A DNA stretch of 11,807 bases, taken from the NCBI GenBank assembly GCA_018894995.1, contig JAHIOZ010000008.1, forward strand, positions 1 to 11,807. Direction: 5' to 3'. This DNA comes from Patescibacteria group bacterium. Its GTDB lineage: Bacteria > Patescibacteriota > Minisyncoccia > Phycocordibacterales > UBA12079. A model generated the notes under the pieces. That model had not been told where the DNA came from and made no database searches. It worked only from the letters and a program-made list of their open reading frames with translations. Below, piece after piece: positions 6,809 to 11,807 of this stretch (within the stretch, counting starts at the first letter, position 1; every line of letters begins with the position of its first letter). The position numbers and the translations under genes are program-made.

Positions 6809-8095
6809 ATGCAAGCACGATTTTTCATTTTAATATTAGTTTTACTTTCAATCGGTTTTTATAATCCGAGAATTTCTAATGCAACAAAAGTTGACGAAAT
6901 AAAAACAAAAATAGAAGAAAGAACCGCAACTATGACTAAATTAGAAGAAGAAATTGCTCAGTATCAAAAAGAAATTGAAAAAGTGGGAGAAGAAAAACAA
7001 ACTTTAAATAATGAAGTTTACCGTTTAAATCTTGATAAGAAAAAATTAACCAGCGATATAAGTCTTACTAACGATAAAATATATACAACCAGTCTTACTG
7101 TAGAAAAATTAGATATTGATGTAAAAGACAAAGAAAGTAAAATTGAGCAAAATACGGTTGCCATTTCTGAAACAATAAGATTAATTAACGAATCAGATTC
7201 AAATTCCTTGGTTGAAATGTTACTTTCCGCAGATAATATTTCTGATTTTTTAAGCAGTACAGAAGACCTCCAAAAATTTCAAACCAGTGTTAGAGAAAAA
7301 ACAAATGATTTGATAAATTTAAAAAGTAATTTGGAAATAGATAAAAATCAAACAGAGGAAAAGAAGAGAGAATTGGTAAATTATTATTCTGAGTTGGAAG
7401 ATAAAAAAATTATTGTTGATTCCACTAAAAAAGAAAAAGACCAATTATTGACGGTCACAAAAAATAAAGAATCCAATTACAAACAAATTTTGGAAGAAAA
7501 ACAAAAATTAATGGCCGAATTTCAAAAAGAAGTTTCTGATCTTGAATCCCAATTAAAAATTGAAATTGATCCAAACAGTTTTCCTGCTCCTGAAAGTGGA
7601 GTATTAAGTTGGCCTTTGGATAATATCCGCATCACCCAGTTTTTTGGAAACACACTTTTTGCTTCTCAAAATGCTCAAGTTTACAACGGAAATGGTCATA
7701 ACGGAGTGGATTTTGGGGTATCTTCCGGGACTAAAGTAAAAGCAGTCTTAGGAGGTGTTGTGAAAGGAACAGGCAATACAGACACAATTCCGCCTAAATG
7801 TTATTCTTACGGAAAATGGGTTTTAATAGAACACAATAACGGACTTTCGACTTTGTATGCCCATTTATCGTTGATTAAGGTTGAGCCAGGTCAATTTGTT
7901 AATGAAGGGGATATAATCGGTTACAGCGGAAATACGGGCTATTCAACCGGGCCACATTTGCATTTTGGAGTTTACGCCACTGCAGGAGTCCAAATTCAAC
8001 AATTTACAAACAGTATCAACTGTAAAGACAAATTTATACCAATAGCATCACTTAATGCTTATTTAAATCCGATGGATTATTTGCCGAAACTGTAA
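6809..8095 (+). CDS. Exported coiled-coil M23 family peptidase (murein hydrolase type)
   Basis: Encodes 428 residues. Residues 1-24 are an uncleaved or cleaved export signal (MQAR, then FFILILVLLSIGF), so the protein acts outside the membrane. Residues 28-250 are a long coiled coil rich in Glu and Lys, as in EnvC-type activators and murein hydrolases. The C-terminal LytM/M23 domain (about 262-428) has the zinc motif H297-x3-D301 (GHNGVDFG), H352 (LYAHLS) and H383-x-H385 (GPHLHFG), so catalytic residues are intact and it should be an active endopeptidase on peptidoglycan cross-bridges. An insert with one cysteine (PPKCYSYGKW) and a second near the end (NSINCKDK) could form a disulphide. The ATG at 6809 has no Shine-Dalgarno sequence. 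It follows the palindromic repeat by 29 bases. A role in cell separation or wall remodelling is inferred from family. Confidence 0.92.
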   Translation: MQARFFILILVLLSIGFYNPRISNATKVDEIKTKIEERTATMTKLEEEIAQYQKEIEKVGEEKQTLNNEVYRLNLDKKKLTSDISLTNDKIYTTSLTVEKLDIDVKDKESKIEQNTVAISETIRLINESDSNSLVEMLLSADNISDFLSSTEDLQKFQTSVREKTNDLINLKSNLEIDKNQTEEKKRELVNYYSELEDKKIIVDSTKKEKDQLLTVTKNKESNYKQILEEKQKLMAEFQKEVSDLESQLKIEIDPNSFPAPESGVLSWPLDNIRITQFFGNTLFASQNAQVYNGNGHNGVDFGVSSGTKVKAVLGGVVKGTGNTDTIPPKCYSYGKWVLIEHNNGLSTLYAHLSLIKVEPGQFVNEGDIIGYSGNTGYSTGPHLHFGVYATAGVQIQQFTNSINCKDKFIPIASLNAYLNPMDYLPKL

Positions 8096-8189
8096 ATTAA
8101 GAATAATGAATTATGAATAAAGAATACGGCGACGAATTTTCGGGGCATTCGGATATTATTTGTAGTATTCGGATTATATAATTTTTTTT

Positions 8190-8210
8190 GTCCATTTTTA
8201 CTTTATGGAC
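8190..8210 (+). terminator. Weak hairpin downstream of the M23 gene
   Basis: GTCCAT (8190-8195) pairs with ATGGAC (8205-8210) across a T-rich loop, about 95 bases after the M23 stop. A T8 run comes before rather than after the stem and only CTTTA-type sequence follows on the + side, so termination would be weak. The rest of 8096-8274 is AT-rich, with ATTCGGAT repeated near 8148 and 8167; no gene seen. Confidence 0.25.
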
Positions 8211-8274
8211 TTTACCCCCACATCTTTCTTATTTTATAAAAAATAATTTGAGAAAAGATATAAACAAATATTTA

Positions 8275-8303
8275 TTGCTAGGAAAGGTGTAGGGGTTTAT
8301 AAT
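8275..8303 (+). promoter_or_regulatory. Promoter TTGCTA-N17-TATAAT, leaderless type
   Basis: The -35 TTGCTA (8275-8280) matches four of six consensus bases, the spacer is exactly 17 bases, and the -10 TATAAT (8298-8303) is perfect. Transcription should start near 8310-8312, at the ATG of the next gene (8312), so the mRNA is probably leaderless. No Shine-Dalgarno sequence is present, in agreement. Confidence 0.75.
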
Positions 8304-8311
8304 ATATTCAT

Positions 8312-8629
8312 ATGTTTAACAATAAAAATAATCAATCCGGTTTTATAAAATGGATTTTAATTATAATAATTGCAATTATTATCTTAAGTTACTTTAATTT
8401 TGATTTAAGAGCCATTGTGGAGTCCCCGGAAACACAAGGAAATCTCGGCTATGCTTGGGGCTTGGTTGTAATTGTTTGGGATGATTATTTGGCCGGACCA
8501 ATTCTATATCTTTGGAATGATATCTTTATAGATTTGCTTTGGGACAGTTTTGTTGATAATCTGGAGAGAATCAAAGGAGGGGAGCCAACCACCATTGAAG
8601 AACTATCTCCGGCACCTCTCACTAATTAA
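8312..8629 (+). CDS. Small single-helix membrane protein, function unknown
   Basis: Encodes 105 residues. A hydrophobic helix spans about residues 11-28 (FIKWILIIIIAIIILSYF), after a short polar N-terminus. The rest is acidic and aromatic (WGLVVIVWDDYLAGPILYLW, then DLLWDSFVDNLERIKGGEPTT). The layout resembles a short protein I remember from Parcubacteria genomes, without a known role; this recollection could not be checked. The start is supported by the leaderless promoter 8 bases upstream. It is followed after 11 bases by a possible 24-residue peptide. Confidence 0.8.
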   Translation: MFNNKNNQSGFIKWILIIIIAIIILSYFNFDLRAIVESPETQGNLGYAWGLVVIVWDDYLAGPILYLWNDIFIDLLWDSFVDNLERIKGGEPTTIEELSPAPLTN

Positions 8630-8640
8630 ATAAAATAATT

Positions 8641-8715
8641 ATGTGGGATCATCTTTTAGTTGTTTTACTTTGTTTTTTCATATTGTTTTTATGGCTTTTT
8701 ACAATTGGATTTTAA
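8641..8715 (+). CDS. Possible 24-residue membrane micropeptide
   Basis: Beginning 11 bases after the preceding stop, ATG opens a frame of 24 codons ending in TAA. The product begins MWDHLLVVLLCFFILFLWLF, one hydrophobic helix with a charged N-terminus. Position and character fit a co-transcribed membrane micropeptide. T-rich DNA gives hydrophobic frames by chance and there is no ribosome-binding site, so this is tentative. Confidence 0.3.
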   Translation: MWDHLLVVLLCFFILFLWLFTIGF

Positions 8716-8751
8716 AATAGTTATCAACTATCTTGTGCGACATTATGTTGT

Positions 8752-8757
8752 TATAAT
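8752..8757 (+). promoter_or_regulatory. Perfect -10 hexamer TATAAT upstream of the HNR protein gene
   Basis: TATAAT lies 52 bases before an ATG at 8810 and 98 before the ATG at 8856. No good -35 is visible at 16-18 bases; TTGTGC at 8733 is 13 bases away, too close. ATAGTT/AACTAT form a small inverted repeat just upstream (8717-8731). Confidence 0.45.
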
Positions 8758-8855
8758 TTTAGGGAAGAGGGGAAAGAATCCGCTTCTTCTTTGGATGAAA
8801 TAAAATGTTATGTCATTAAAAAAAACAAAAAGGTGTTGGTTCTAATAATTGGACA

Positions 8856-9473
8856 ATGGAAAATATTGCCAGTGGTTTTAAATATTTTTATAAACTGCAT
8901 AAAAAATATCCAACCGTTCAAGAAATTGATAATTTTGAATTTCTTCCGTCAGCCAGATCAATTCAAAGAAAATTCGGAGGTGTAATAGCTGTTCGTAAAT
9001 ATTTAAAGCTATCCGGACAACACGATTTAACAAAAGGAGAACACAGTTCAAAAAGAGCTTCTAAAATTAATCGGAGGGCTTCCGGCATAAAAAAAGAGGT
9101 ATCTAGGTACCTTGTAAATCGTTTTGGAGCCCGTTTTGTTCGTCGTGAATATTTCATAATTGATGACAAAAGAACCAGGATTGATTTTTTTGTAAATTAC
9201 AAAGGAGGAAAATTTTTGATTGATGTTTTTTATCCTAATAGTAGACATAACTTAATTGGTTGCCTAAATTCAAAATTAAAGAAATACAATAATAAATTTA
9301 TGCCGAAAAAAAGTTTAGTTATTTTTTTACAAATGAATGATAAAATAGACTCTTTTGAATTAGAAAGGATTTTAAAAAACAAAAAGAATAAATTAAAAAA
9401 TAATCAACACTTGATGGGTATGGAGGAGTTTAAGGCTTTTTGCCGTAGAAAAGAGCCTCTAGAAGCCTCGTAG
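8856..9473 (+). CDS. Homing-endonuclease-type repeat DNA-binding protein with nuclease-like C-terminus
   Basis: Encodes 205 residues, basic. Residues 1-52 match the homing-endonuclease-associated repeat (short helix pair: SGFKYFYKLHKKYPTVQEID, then LPSARSIQRKFGGVIAVRKYL), a DNA-binding module. Residues about 75-180 form an alpha-beta domain with RTRIDFFVNYKGGKFLIDVF, where D110 and D123 could be the acidic pair of a PD-(D/E)xK fold; the usual lysine is absent (VF follows D123), so catalysis is uncertain. The repeat normally opens with W-T-x-E-N; here TGG ACA lies directly upstream of the ATG, in frame, with no start codon before it. An ATG at 8810 reaches this frame only if one base of the A8 run at 8818-8825 is removed, giving MSLKKQKGVGSNNWTMENIA. 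So the gene may be 5'-frameshifted. Neighbour on the right is convergent. Confidence 0.75.
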   Translation: MENIASGFKYFYKLHKKYPTVQEIDNFEFLPSARSIQRKFGGVIAVRKYLKLSGQHDLTKGEHSSKRASKINRRASGIKKEVSRYLVNRFGARFVRREYFIIDDKRTRIDFFVNYKGGKFLIDVFYPNSRHNLIGCLNSKLKKYNNKFMPKKSLVIFLQMNDKIDSFELERILKNKKNKLKNNQHLMGMEEFKAFCRRKEPLEAS

Positions 9474-9475
9474 AC

Positions 9476-9608
9476 GGTCAAAAACCTAATTACAGGGGTA
9501 AATAAGAAAGAGTGGTATATATTAAAGCCTACTCGGGTTATTATAGGTTATTGCACAAAAGGTATATTGTGCGACACTCTCCATATAATAAACAAAGGGT
9601 CAAAAACC
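9476..9608. repeat. Direct repeat GGTCAAAAACC downstream of the HNR protein gene
   Basis: The 11-base string lies at 9476-9486, three bases after the stop codon, and again at 9598-9608. The 202 bases between the convergent genes (9474-9675) hold only this repeat and two hairpins; no gene is seen. Confidence 0.4.
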
Positions 9609-9631
9609 CCCTCTTTTGATATATTCCCTTT
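9594..9631 (-). terminator. Hairpin between convergent genes, possible terminator of the HD gene
   Basis: AAAGGG (9594-9599) pairs with CCCTTT (9626-9631), and inside it TCAAAA (9600-9605) with TTTTGA (9614-9619), with one bulge. Read on the - strand the stem is followed by a T-rich GTTTATT, 45 bases beyond the HD gene stop. Confidence 0.4.
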
Positions 9632-9675
9632 ATATCTCTAATGTGAGACAAGCAATCCTGATTTTATTTTAAGAA

Positions 9676-10266
9676 CTAAAAAAGTGTCTCTTCTTCTCTT
9701 CTTAATAAATCTATTAAGTCATCGAAAAGTTTTTCCATTTTTGAATCTTCAGCAACTTTTTCTTTTTTATTTTTAATTAACATTTCTATAGTCACATTTT
9801 TTTCTCTCCATGTTCGCCCTCCGTTTGTATAAATATTTAAAACCGGCTCAATTTTATCCAAAGCATAAACAAATTTTGATTCCCTACTCTCTCTCCTCTC
9901 ATATTGTTTAATTAATTCAAAAATTTCCGGAAATTCAGAAAATTCCATTTCTAAACGAGTCAACGATAAACTCTCCCTTTCCTTTTTACTTTCTTTTAAT
10001 TCTTTATCCTCTGAATAAATATAAGTATCACCGGCATAAATCTCCACTAAATCGTGAATCAAAGCGTATTTAATTACTAAATCAATATCTAAATCTAAAT
10101 TATTAGAAGAAATTATATACCAAGCTAACATCGTCAATTGATAACTGTGTTCAACATCATTTTCCCATCTGTCTCCCCCATTAGAGTGTATCACCCGTTC
10201 AATGTCGCGAAATTTATTTAACAATTGGACAAAGTTTATAATATTTGGCAGTTCAATAATTTTCAT
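9676..10266 (-). CDS. HD-domain hydrolase, YfbR/HDDC2-like 5'-deoxynucleotidase
   Basis: Encodes 196 residues, soluble. It has the HD-family metal pattern: H40 in DVEHSYQL, H71-D72 in the segment IHDLVEIYAGD, E75 and D80 at +3 and +8 from the aspartate exactly as in E. coli YfbR (D69, E72, D77), and D137 in YALDKIEP. YfbR removes phosphate from deoxynucleoside 5'-monophosphates; here the same activity, in nucleotide salvage or pool balance, is inferred. The tryptophan before the first motif (GGDRWENDVEHS) also fits this subfamily. The start is the ATG at 10266, with a TACTAT -10-like hexamer seven bases upstream. The gene is isolated: convergent with the HNR gene on one side, and separated from the PspC gene by a terminator on the other. 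Confidence 0.88.
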   Translation of the reverse strand: MKIIELPNIINFVQLLNKFRDIERVIHSNGGDRWENDVEHSYQLTMLAWYIISSNNLDLDIDLVIKYALIHDLVEIYAGDTYIYSEDKELKESKKERESLSLTRLEMEFSEFPEIFELIKQYERRESRESKFVYALDKIEPVLNIYTNGGRTWREKNVTIEMLIKNKKEKVAEDSKMEKLFDDLIDLLRREEETLF

Positions 10267-10273
10267 ATTAAAG

Positions 10274-10279
10274 ATAGTA
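10274..10279 (-). promoter_or_regulatory. -10-like hexamer TACTAT close to the HD gene start
   Basis: On the - strand TACTAT is followed by seven bases and then the ATG at 10266, the same close spacing as the two stronger leaderless-type promoters in this window. No clear -35 is seen at 17 bases (only Ts). Confidence 0.35.
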
Positions 10280-10292
10280 ACATTTTAAAGTT

Positions 10293-10326
10293 AATTAAAA
10301 AAGACAATTCAAAATTGAACCGTCTT
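10293..10326 (-). terminator. Intrinsic terminator downstream of the PspC gene
   Basis: On the - strand AAGACGGTTCAA (10326-10315) pairs with TTGAATTGTCTT (10312-10301) with two G-U pairs and a two-base loop, followed by TTTTAATT. It lies about 85 bases past the PspC stop and insulates the HD gene. Confidence 0.6.
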
Positions 10327-10362
10327 AGTCTCCCCTTTTTTATTTCTTGTTTTGATTTTTTT

Positions 10363-10402
10363 AAATGTCACAAAAAATACAATCGTATTTTTTGTGACAT
10401 TT
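10363..10402. repeat. 18-bp perfect inverted repeat beside the PspC gene
   Basis: AAATGTCACAAAAAATAC (10363-10380) and its complement (10385-10402) flank a four-base loop AATC, six bases past the PspC stop. The stem is AT-rich. The arm resembles ATGTCACAAATATAC at 10647-10661, the start-codon and -10 region of the same PspC gene, so related sequences bracket the gene. Confidence 0.7.
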
Positions 10403-10408
10403 TTAGTT

Positions 10409-10648
10409 TTATTCTTCCCTCTTGTTGTATTCAACTTCAGTAATTTCTGTTGTATCTTTTGGAACAATTAGCCAAACAATTATATAGAAAAAAATCGCCG
10501 GAATTATTTCAGTTACCAGAGCTATAAATATAAAAACAAGTCTGACAATAGTAGAGTCAATATTGAAAGTCTCCCCTATTCCACCGCAAACACCGGCAAT
10601 TTTTTTGTCGGTTTTTGACAGATGCAGTTTTTTAACTTTGTTTTCCAT
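10409..10648 (-). CDS. PspC-domain membrane protein
   Basis: Encodes 79 residues. The family signature KKIAGVCGGIGETFNIDSTI (15-34) is followed by VRLVFIFIALVTEIIPAIFF and YIIVWLIVP, making one long or two short membrane helices (about 34-62), and a short charged tail. PspC proteins sit in the cytoplasmic membrane; in enterobacteria PspC takes part in the phage-shock envelope-stress response, while single short PspC proteins elsewhere have unknown roles. No pspA or pspF neighbour is present, so a Psp regulon is not supported here. The start is fixed by a promoter whose -10 ends six bases before the ATG. Confidence 0.92.
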   Translation of the reverse strand: MENKVKKLHLSKTDKKIAGVCGGIGETFNIDSTIVRLVFIFIALVTEIIPAIFFYIIVWLIVPKDTTEITEVEYNKREE

Positions 10649-10654
10649 GTCACA

Positions 10655-10683
10655 AATATACTTATTATTGATACAAAAAGCAA
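10655..10683 (-). promoter_or_regulatory. Promoter TTGCTT-N17-TATATT, leaderless type
   Basis: On the - strand TTGCTT (10683-10678), a 17-base spacer, and TATATT (10660-10655) are followed by six bases and the ATG at 10648. Transcription would begin at or next to the start codon. The design matches the promoter at 8275-8303. Confidence 0.65.
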
Positions 10684-10691
10684 TAGAAATT

Positions 10692-10721
10692 AAAAAACAC
10701 GGAGGCTTTTAACCCCCGTGT
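10692..10721 (-). terminator. Strong intrinsic terminator of the Cys-containing protein gene
   Basis: On the - strand ACACGGGGG (10721-10713) pairs with CCTCCGTGT (10705-10697) with one mismatch and a seven-base loop, followed by six Ts (10697-10692). It lies about 83 bases past the stop at 10804 and just before the PspC promoter. Confidence 0.8.
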
Positions 10722-10764
10722 GGTGCTATTTTACGCATTTTTTATGTTTTTTAAGTTGTCAAAG

Positions 10765-10782
10765 CATCTTTTGGACCTCCTT
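10765..10782 (-). other. Full Shine-Dalgarno sequence before a two-codon reading frame
   Basis: On the - strand AAGGAGGT (10782-10775) is followed by seven bases, then ATG (10767-10765), CTT and TGA. It is the best Shine-Dalgarno match in the window yet serves no gene. It lies between the stop at 10804 and the terminator at 10692-10721. A nine-codon frame (MRKIAPHGG) follows just before the terminator. Confidence 0.35.
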
Positions 10783-10803
10783 TTTTGGCCGATTTGTAAT
10801 TTT

Positions 10804-11142
10804 TTAAAACGGAACGCCGTTTTGTTCAAGCCAACGGCGGTCATCTTGACTGACGAAAGGACGCTGGTAATCTACCCATCCAACTCCACTTTTGTCTTCG
10901 CCAGCGAGAAAAAAAGGATCTAGGTCTTCCGGAGAAAGCCGAGTAATGTCGATACTCTTTTCAGCTATTTTGGAAAAAGTAACCGGTATTTTTTTTGTTG
11001 TGTGAATAATGAGACCATTATTCACACAACCAGATTCCTCACAAAAATCCGAATCACTTGGAAAACATCCGATCGGGAGTTCCCCTTTGAAAAGATTATT
11101 TGACAACTGATTTAAACCGGAAAAACATACCAATCTTAACAT
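10804..11142 (-). CDS. Uncharacterised 112-residue protein with four cysteines
   Basis: No family recognised. The product has no membrane helix and is rich in acidic and hydrophobic residues; cysteines lie at 6, 26, 34 and 39 (GCFPSDSDFCEESGCV), spacing that might bind a metal. The C-terminal half contains ITRLSPEDLDPFFLAGEDK and DDRRWLEQNG. The ATG at 11142 has a purine-rich GGGG seven bases upstream, and a promoter with TTGACA lies about 85 bases before it, so expression is plausible. A strong terminator follows the gene. Inside it, codons for CVNNGLIIHTT are a 15-bp perfect inverted repeat. The promoter, ribosome-binding-like site and terminator support a real gene even though the product is unknown. 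Confidence 0.65.
   Translation of the reverse strand: MLRLVCFSGLNQLSNNLFKGELPIGCFPSDSDFCEESGCVNNGLIIHTTKKIPVTFSKIAEKSIDITRLSPEDLDPFFLAGEDKSGVGWVDYQRPFVSQDDRRWLEQNGVPF
10997..11030. repeat. 15-bp perfect inverted repeat inside a coding region
   Basis: GTTGTGTGAATAATG (10997-11011) and CATTATTCACACAAC (11016-11030) flank the loop AGAC. The hairpin lies within the gene at 10804-11142, about one third into the frame. No T-run follows on the - strand, so it is not a terminator for that gene. Confidence 0.8.
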
Positions 11143-11187
11143 TTTTTCCCCTTTTTGTTTGAAATTTAAGGTTAATAAAAAATGAGC

Positions 11188-11231
11188 TTATATCCTGACA
11201 ATAAGGATATCATAATGTGATAATTTGTCAA
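11188..11231 (-). promoter_or_regulatory. Promoter with overlapping inverted-repeat operator-like site
   Basis: On the - strand TTGACA (11231-11226) is a perfect -35; after 16 bases comes TATCCT (11209-11204), a four-of-six -10. The -10 lies in one arm of an inverted repeat ATATCCT (11190-11196) and AGGATAT (11204-11210) with a seven-base centre. A repressor bound there would block the promoter. The same motif is found at 4724-4742. Confidence 0.5.
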
Positions 11232-11291
11232 TAGACAGAAAGCAAACAATCACACTATAAACATCAAACTCATTAAAAATTAACGATGTTA

Positions 11292-11396
11292 CTCTGGATC
11301 GCCACACTTCTCTGCTATTGCTCCGAAGCTCGCAGAGACGAAATGCCTTCGGCATTTCGTCGACGGATTTTGCGGAGCAAAATCCGTCTTCGCGAG
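11292..11396. repeat. Dispersed palindromic repeat, copy 2 (inverted)
   Basis: Its reverse complement aligns with 6678-6783 nearly end to end. It carries GACGAAATGCC (11337-11347) with GGCATTTCGTC (11351-11361), loop TTC, and GACGGATTTTGC (11362-11373) with GCAAAATCCGTC (11377-11388), loop GGA, both perfect stems. The left end has GGATCGCCAC, the counterpart of GTGGCAAACC in copy 1. The 32-bp hairpin of copy 1 is absent. The gene-free stretch 11143-11507 holds this element, the promoter before it and a terminator. Confidence 0.85.
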
Positions 11397-11421
11397 GTTT
11401 TTTTGAAAGAATTTTTTTTGT

Positions 11422-11443
11422 ATAAAAAGAACGGTCGTTCCTT
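11422..11443 (-). terminator. Intrinsic terminator of the partial Ada-like gene
   Basis: On the - strand AAGGAAC (11443-11437) pairs with GTTCTTT (11432-11426) with one G-U pair and loop GACC, running into a T-stretch. It lies about 65 bases past the stop at 11508. Confidence 0.55.
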
Positions 11444-11507
11444 ATTTTCTATAAGGTGAAAGAAATTTTCTTGAAACCGACAAAGTCCGGCGCCAAATTT
11501 AGGTTTA

Positions 11508-11807
11508 TCAAATTCCTTTGCAATTTGCTGCAGGGCTATACCCCGCTCCCTCCGCCTCCTCTTTCGTATCAAACCAAACTTTATTTTCTTCTTTTATTCT
11601 TTGTGCCCCTGAACACCACGGCAAATGATATTTTGTCCCGCTTTTTGAAGCCACATACTTCCCTGTTTGCAAAGGTAAACTTGCCTGTGCAAGTTGTCCG
11701 ACATCATTAAATTCAGGTGAAATTTCAACTAGCGCTTTGTTTTGACTTGAAATTATTTGTAAAGGAGATTTTTGTTCGTCAGTCTTTGAGAGTCTTCCGA
11801 GTCCAAA
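11508..11807 (-). CDS. Ada-like metal-binding module, C-terminal part of a membrane-anchored protein (partial)
   Basis: The frame enters at the right edge of the window, so the start is missing; 99 residues and a TGA stop are present. The last 50 residues (GKYVASKSGTKYHLPWCSGA, then RIKEENKVWFDTKEEAE, AGYSPAANCKG) follow the pattern of the Ada N-terminal metal-binding domain: a cysteine pair region, a F-D-T-x-E-E-A-E-x-A-G-Y-x-P stretch and a final cysteine. C65 and C97 are ligand candidates, with H61 replacing a cysteine. Ada uses this module for DNA phosphotriester repair; the short CPR versions lack the methyltransferase domain, so that role is not implied. The opening FGLGRLSK resembles the end of a membrane helix, suggesting a membrane-anchored protein; this is inference. 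A terminator follows the gene. Confidence 0.75.
   Translation of the reverse strand, partial: FGLGRLSKTDEQKSPLQIISSQNKALVEISPEFNDVGQLAQASLPLQTGKYVASKSGTKYHLPWCSGAQRIKEENKVWFDTKEEAEGAGYSPAANCKGI

Larger units (their letters stand above)
8733..9576. repeat. Direct repeat TTGTGCGACA flanking the HNR protein gene
   Basis: TTGTGCGACA occurs at 8733-8742, upstream of the gene, and at 9567-9576, downstream. The downstream copy is also half of a hairpin with TTGCACAA (9551-9558). Ten-base matches in AT-rich DNA can arise by chance, but this one is G/C-containing and brackets a DNA-binding, nuclease-like gene. Confidence 0.4.

Noticed and set aside
8113..8181. A 22-codon + strand frame after the M23 gene
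   Set aside because: Low-complexity, contains the repeated ATTCGGAT string, no ribosome-binding site or recognisable product.
8791..8985. A 64-codon + strand frame overlapping the start of the HNR protein
   Set aside because: It overlaps a recognisable domain in another frame, and its translation shows no pattern.
10765..10767. Recoding of TGA as glycine or tryptophan (as in Gracilibacteria or mycoplasmas)
   Set aside because: Glycine and tryptophan use ordinary codons, TGA ends the Ada-like gene right after NCKGI where the module ends, and no recognised gene needs TGA read through.
10771..10787. Resemblance of TGGACCTCCTTTTTT to the 3' end of 16S rRNA
   Set aside because: No rRNA sequence precedes it; it is simply the complement of the Shine-Dalgarno sequence on the - strand.

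Overview
The window is AT-rich, densely packed with short intergenic gaps, and looks like a chromosomal segment of an ultrasmall Candidate Phyla Radiation bacterium (Patescibacteria, Parcubacteria-like). I infer this from the gene types: a compact glutamyl-tRNA synthetase without the usual cysteine cluster, a coiled-coil M23 peptidase, a one-helix protein of about 100 residues, a Bro-N domain, a PspC mini-protein, a homing-endonuclease-type DNA-binding repeat protein, and an Ada-like zinc module behind an apparent membrane anchor. Most starts lack a Shine-Dalgarno sequence. Tryptophan is TGG and one gene ends in TGA, so the standard bacterial code fits. No rRNA, tRNA or CRISPR array was recognised.

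Region 1 (33-4620, + strand) is a tight run of five genes that ends at a perfect 38-base palindrome followed by Ts. They are a TPR plus SEC-C protein of 820 residues, an acidic protein with a C-x-C-x2-C-H cluster, a stand-alone WYL-like fragment of 53 residues, a SWIM zinc-finger protein, and a 170-residue protein of a recognisable but uncharacterised family (core GWFQWYCRYY). Spacing of 4 to 58 bases suggests one transcript. Three members carry probable metal-binding clusters and two carry domains usually linked to nucleic-acid handling or regulation. This is the best candidate here for an undescribed functional unit, but its role is not visible from sequence.

Region 2 (4621-5203) is an AT-rich regulatory stretch with 15-base direct repeats, followed by a Bro-N gene that stops in the middle of its domain. 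Region 3 (5204-8095) carries gltX and an exported murein-hydrolase-type M23 protein. They are separated by a composite palindrome of about 180 bases with a 32-bp perfect hairpin. A second, inverted copy of part of this element lies at 11292-11396, so it is a dispersed repeat.

Region 4 (8275-9675) holds a small membrane protein with a textbook promoter only 8 bases from its ATG (probable leaderless mRNA), a possible 24-residue membrane peptide, and a homing-endonuclease-type DNA-binding protein. The 5' end of the last one looks frameshifted at an A8 run, and short direct repeats flank the gene.

Region 5 (9676-11807) is all on the - strand: an HD-domain 5'-nucleotidase-like protein, a PspC protein with a second leaderless-type promoter, an unrecognised cysteine-containing protein, and a partial gene running off the right edge that encodes an Ada-like metal-binding module. 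Several intrinsic terminators separate these genes, so they are probably independent transcripts.
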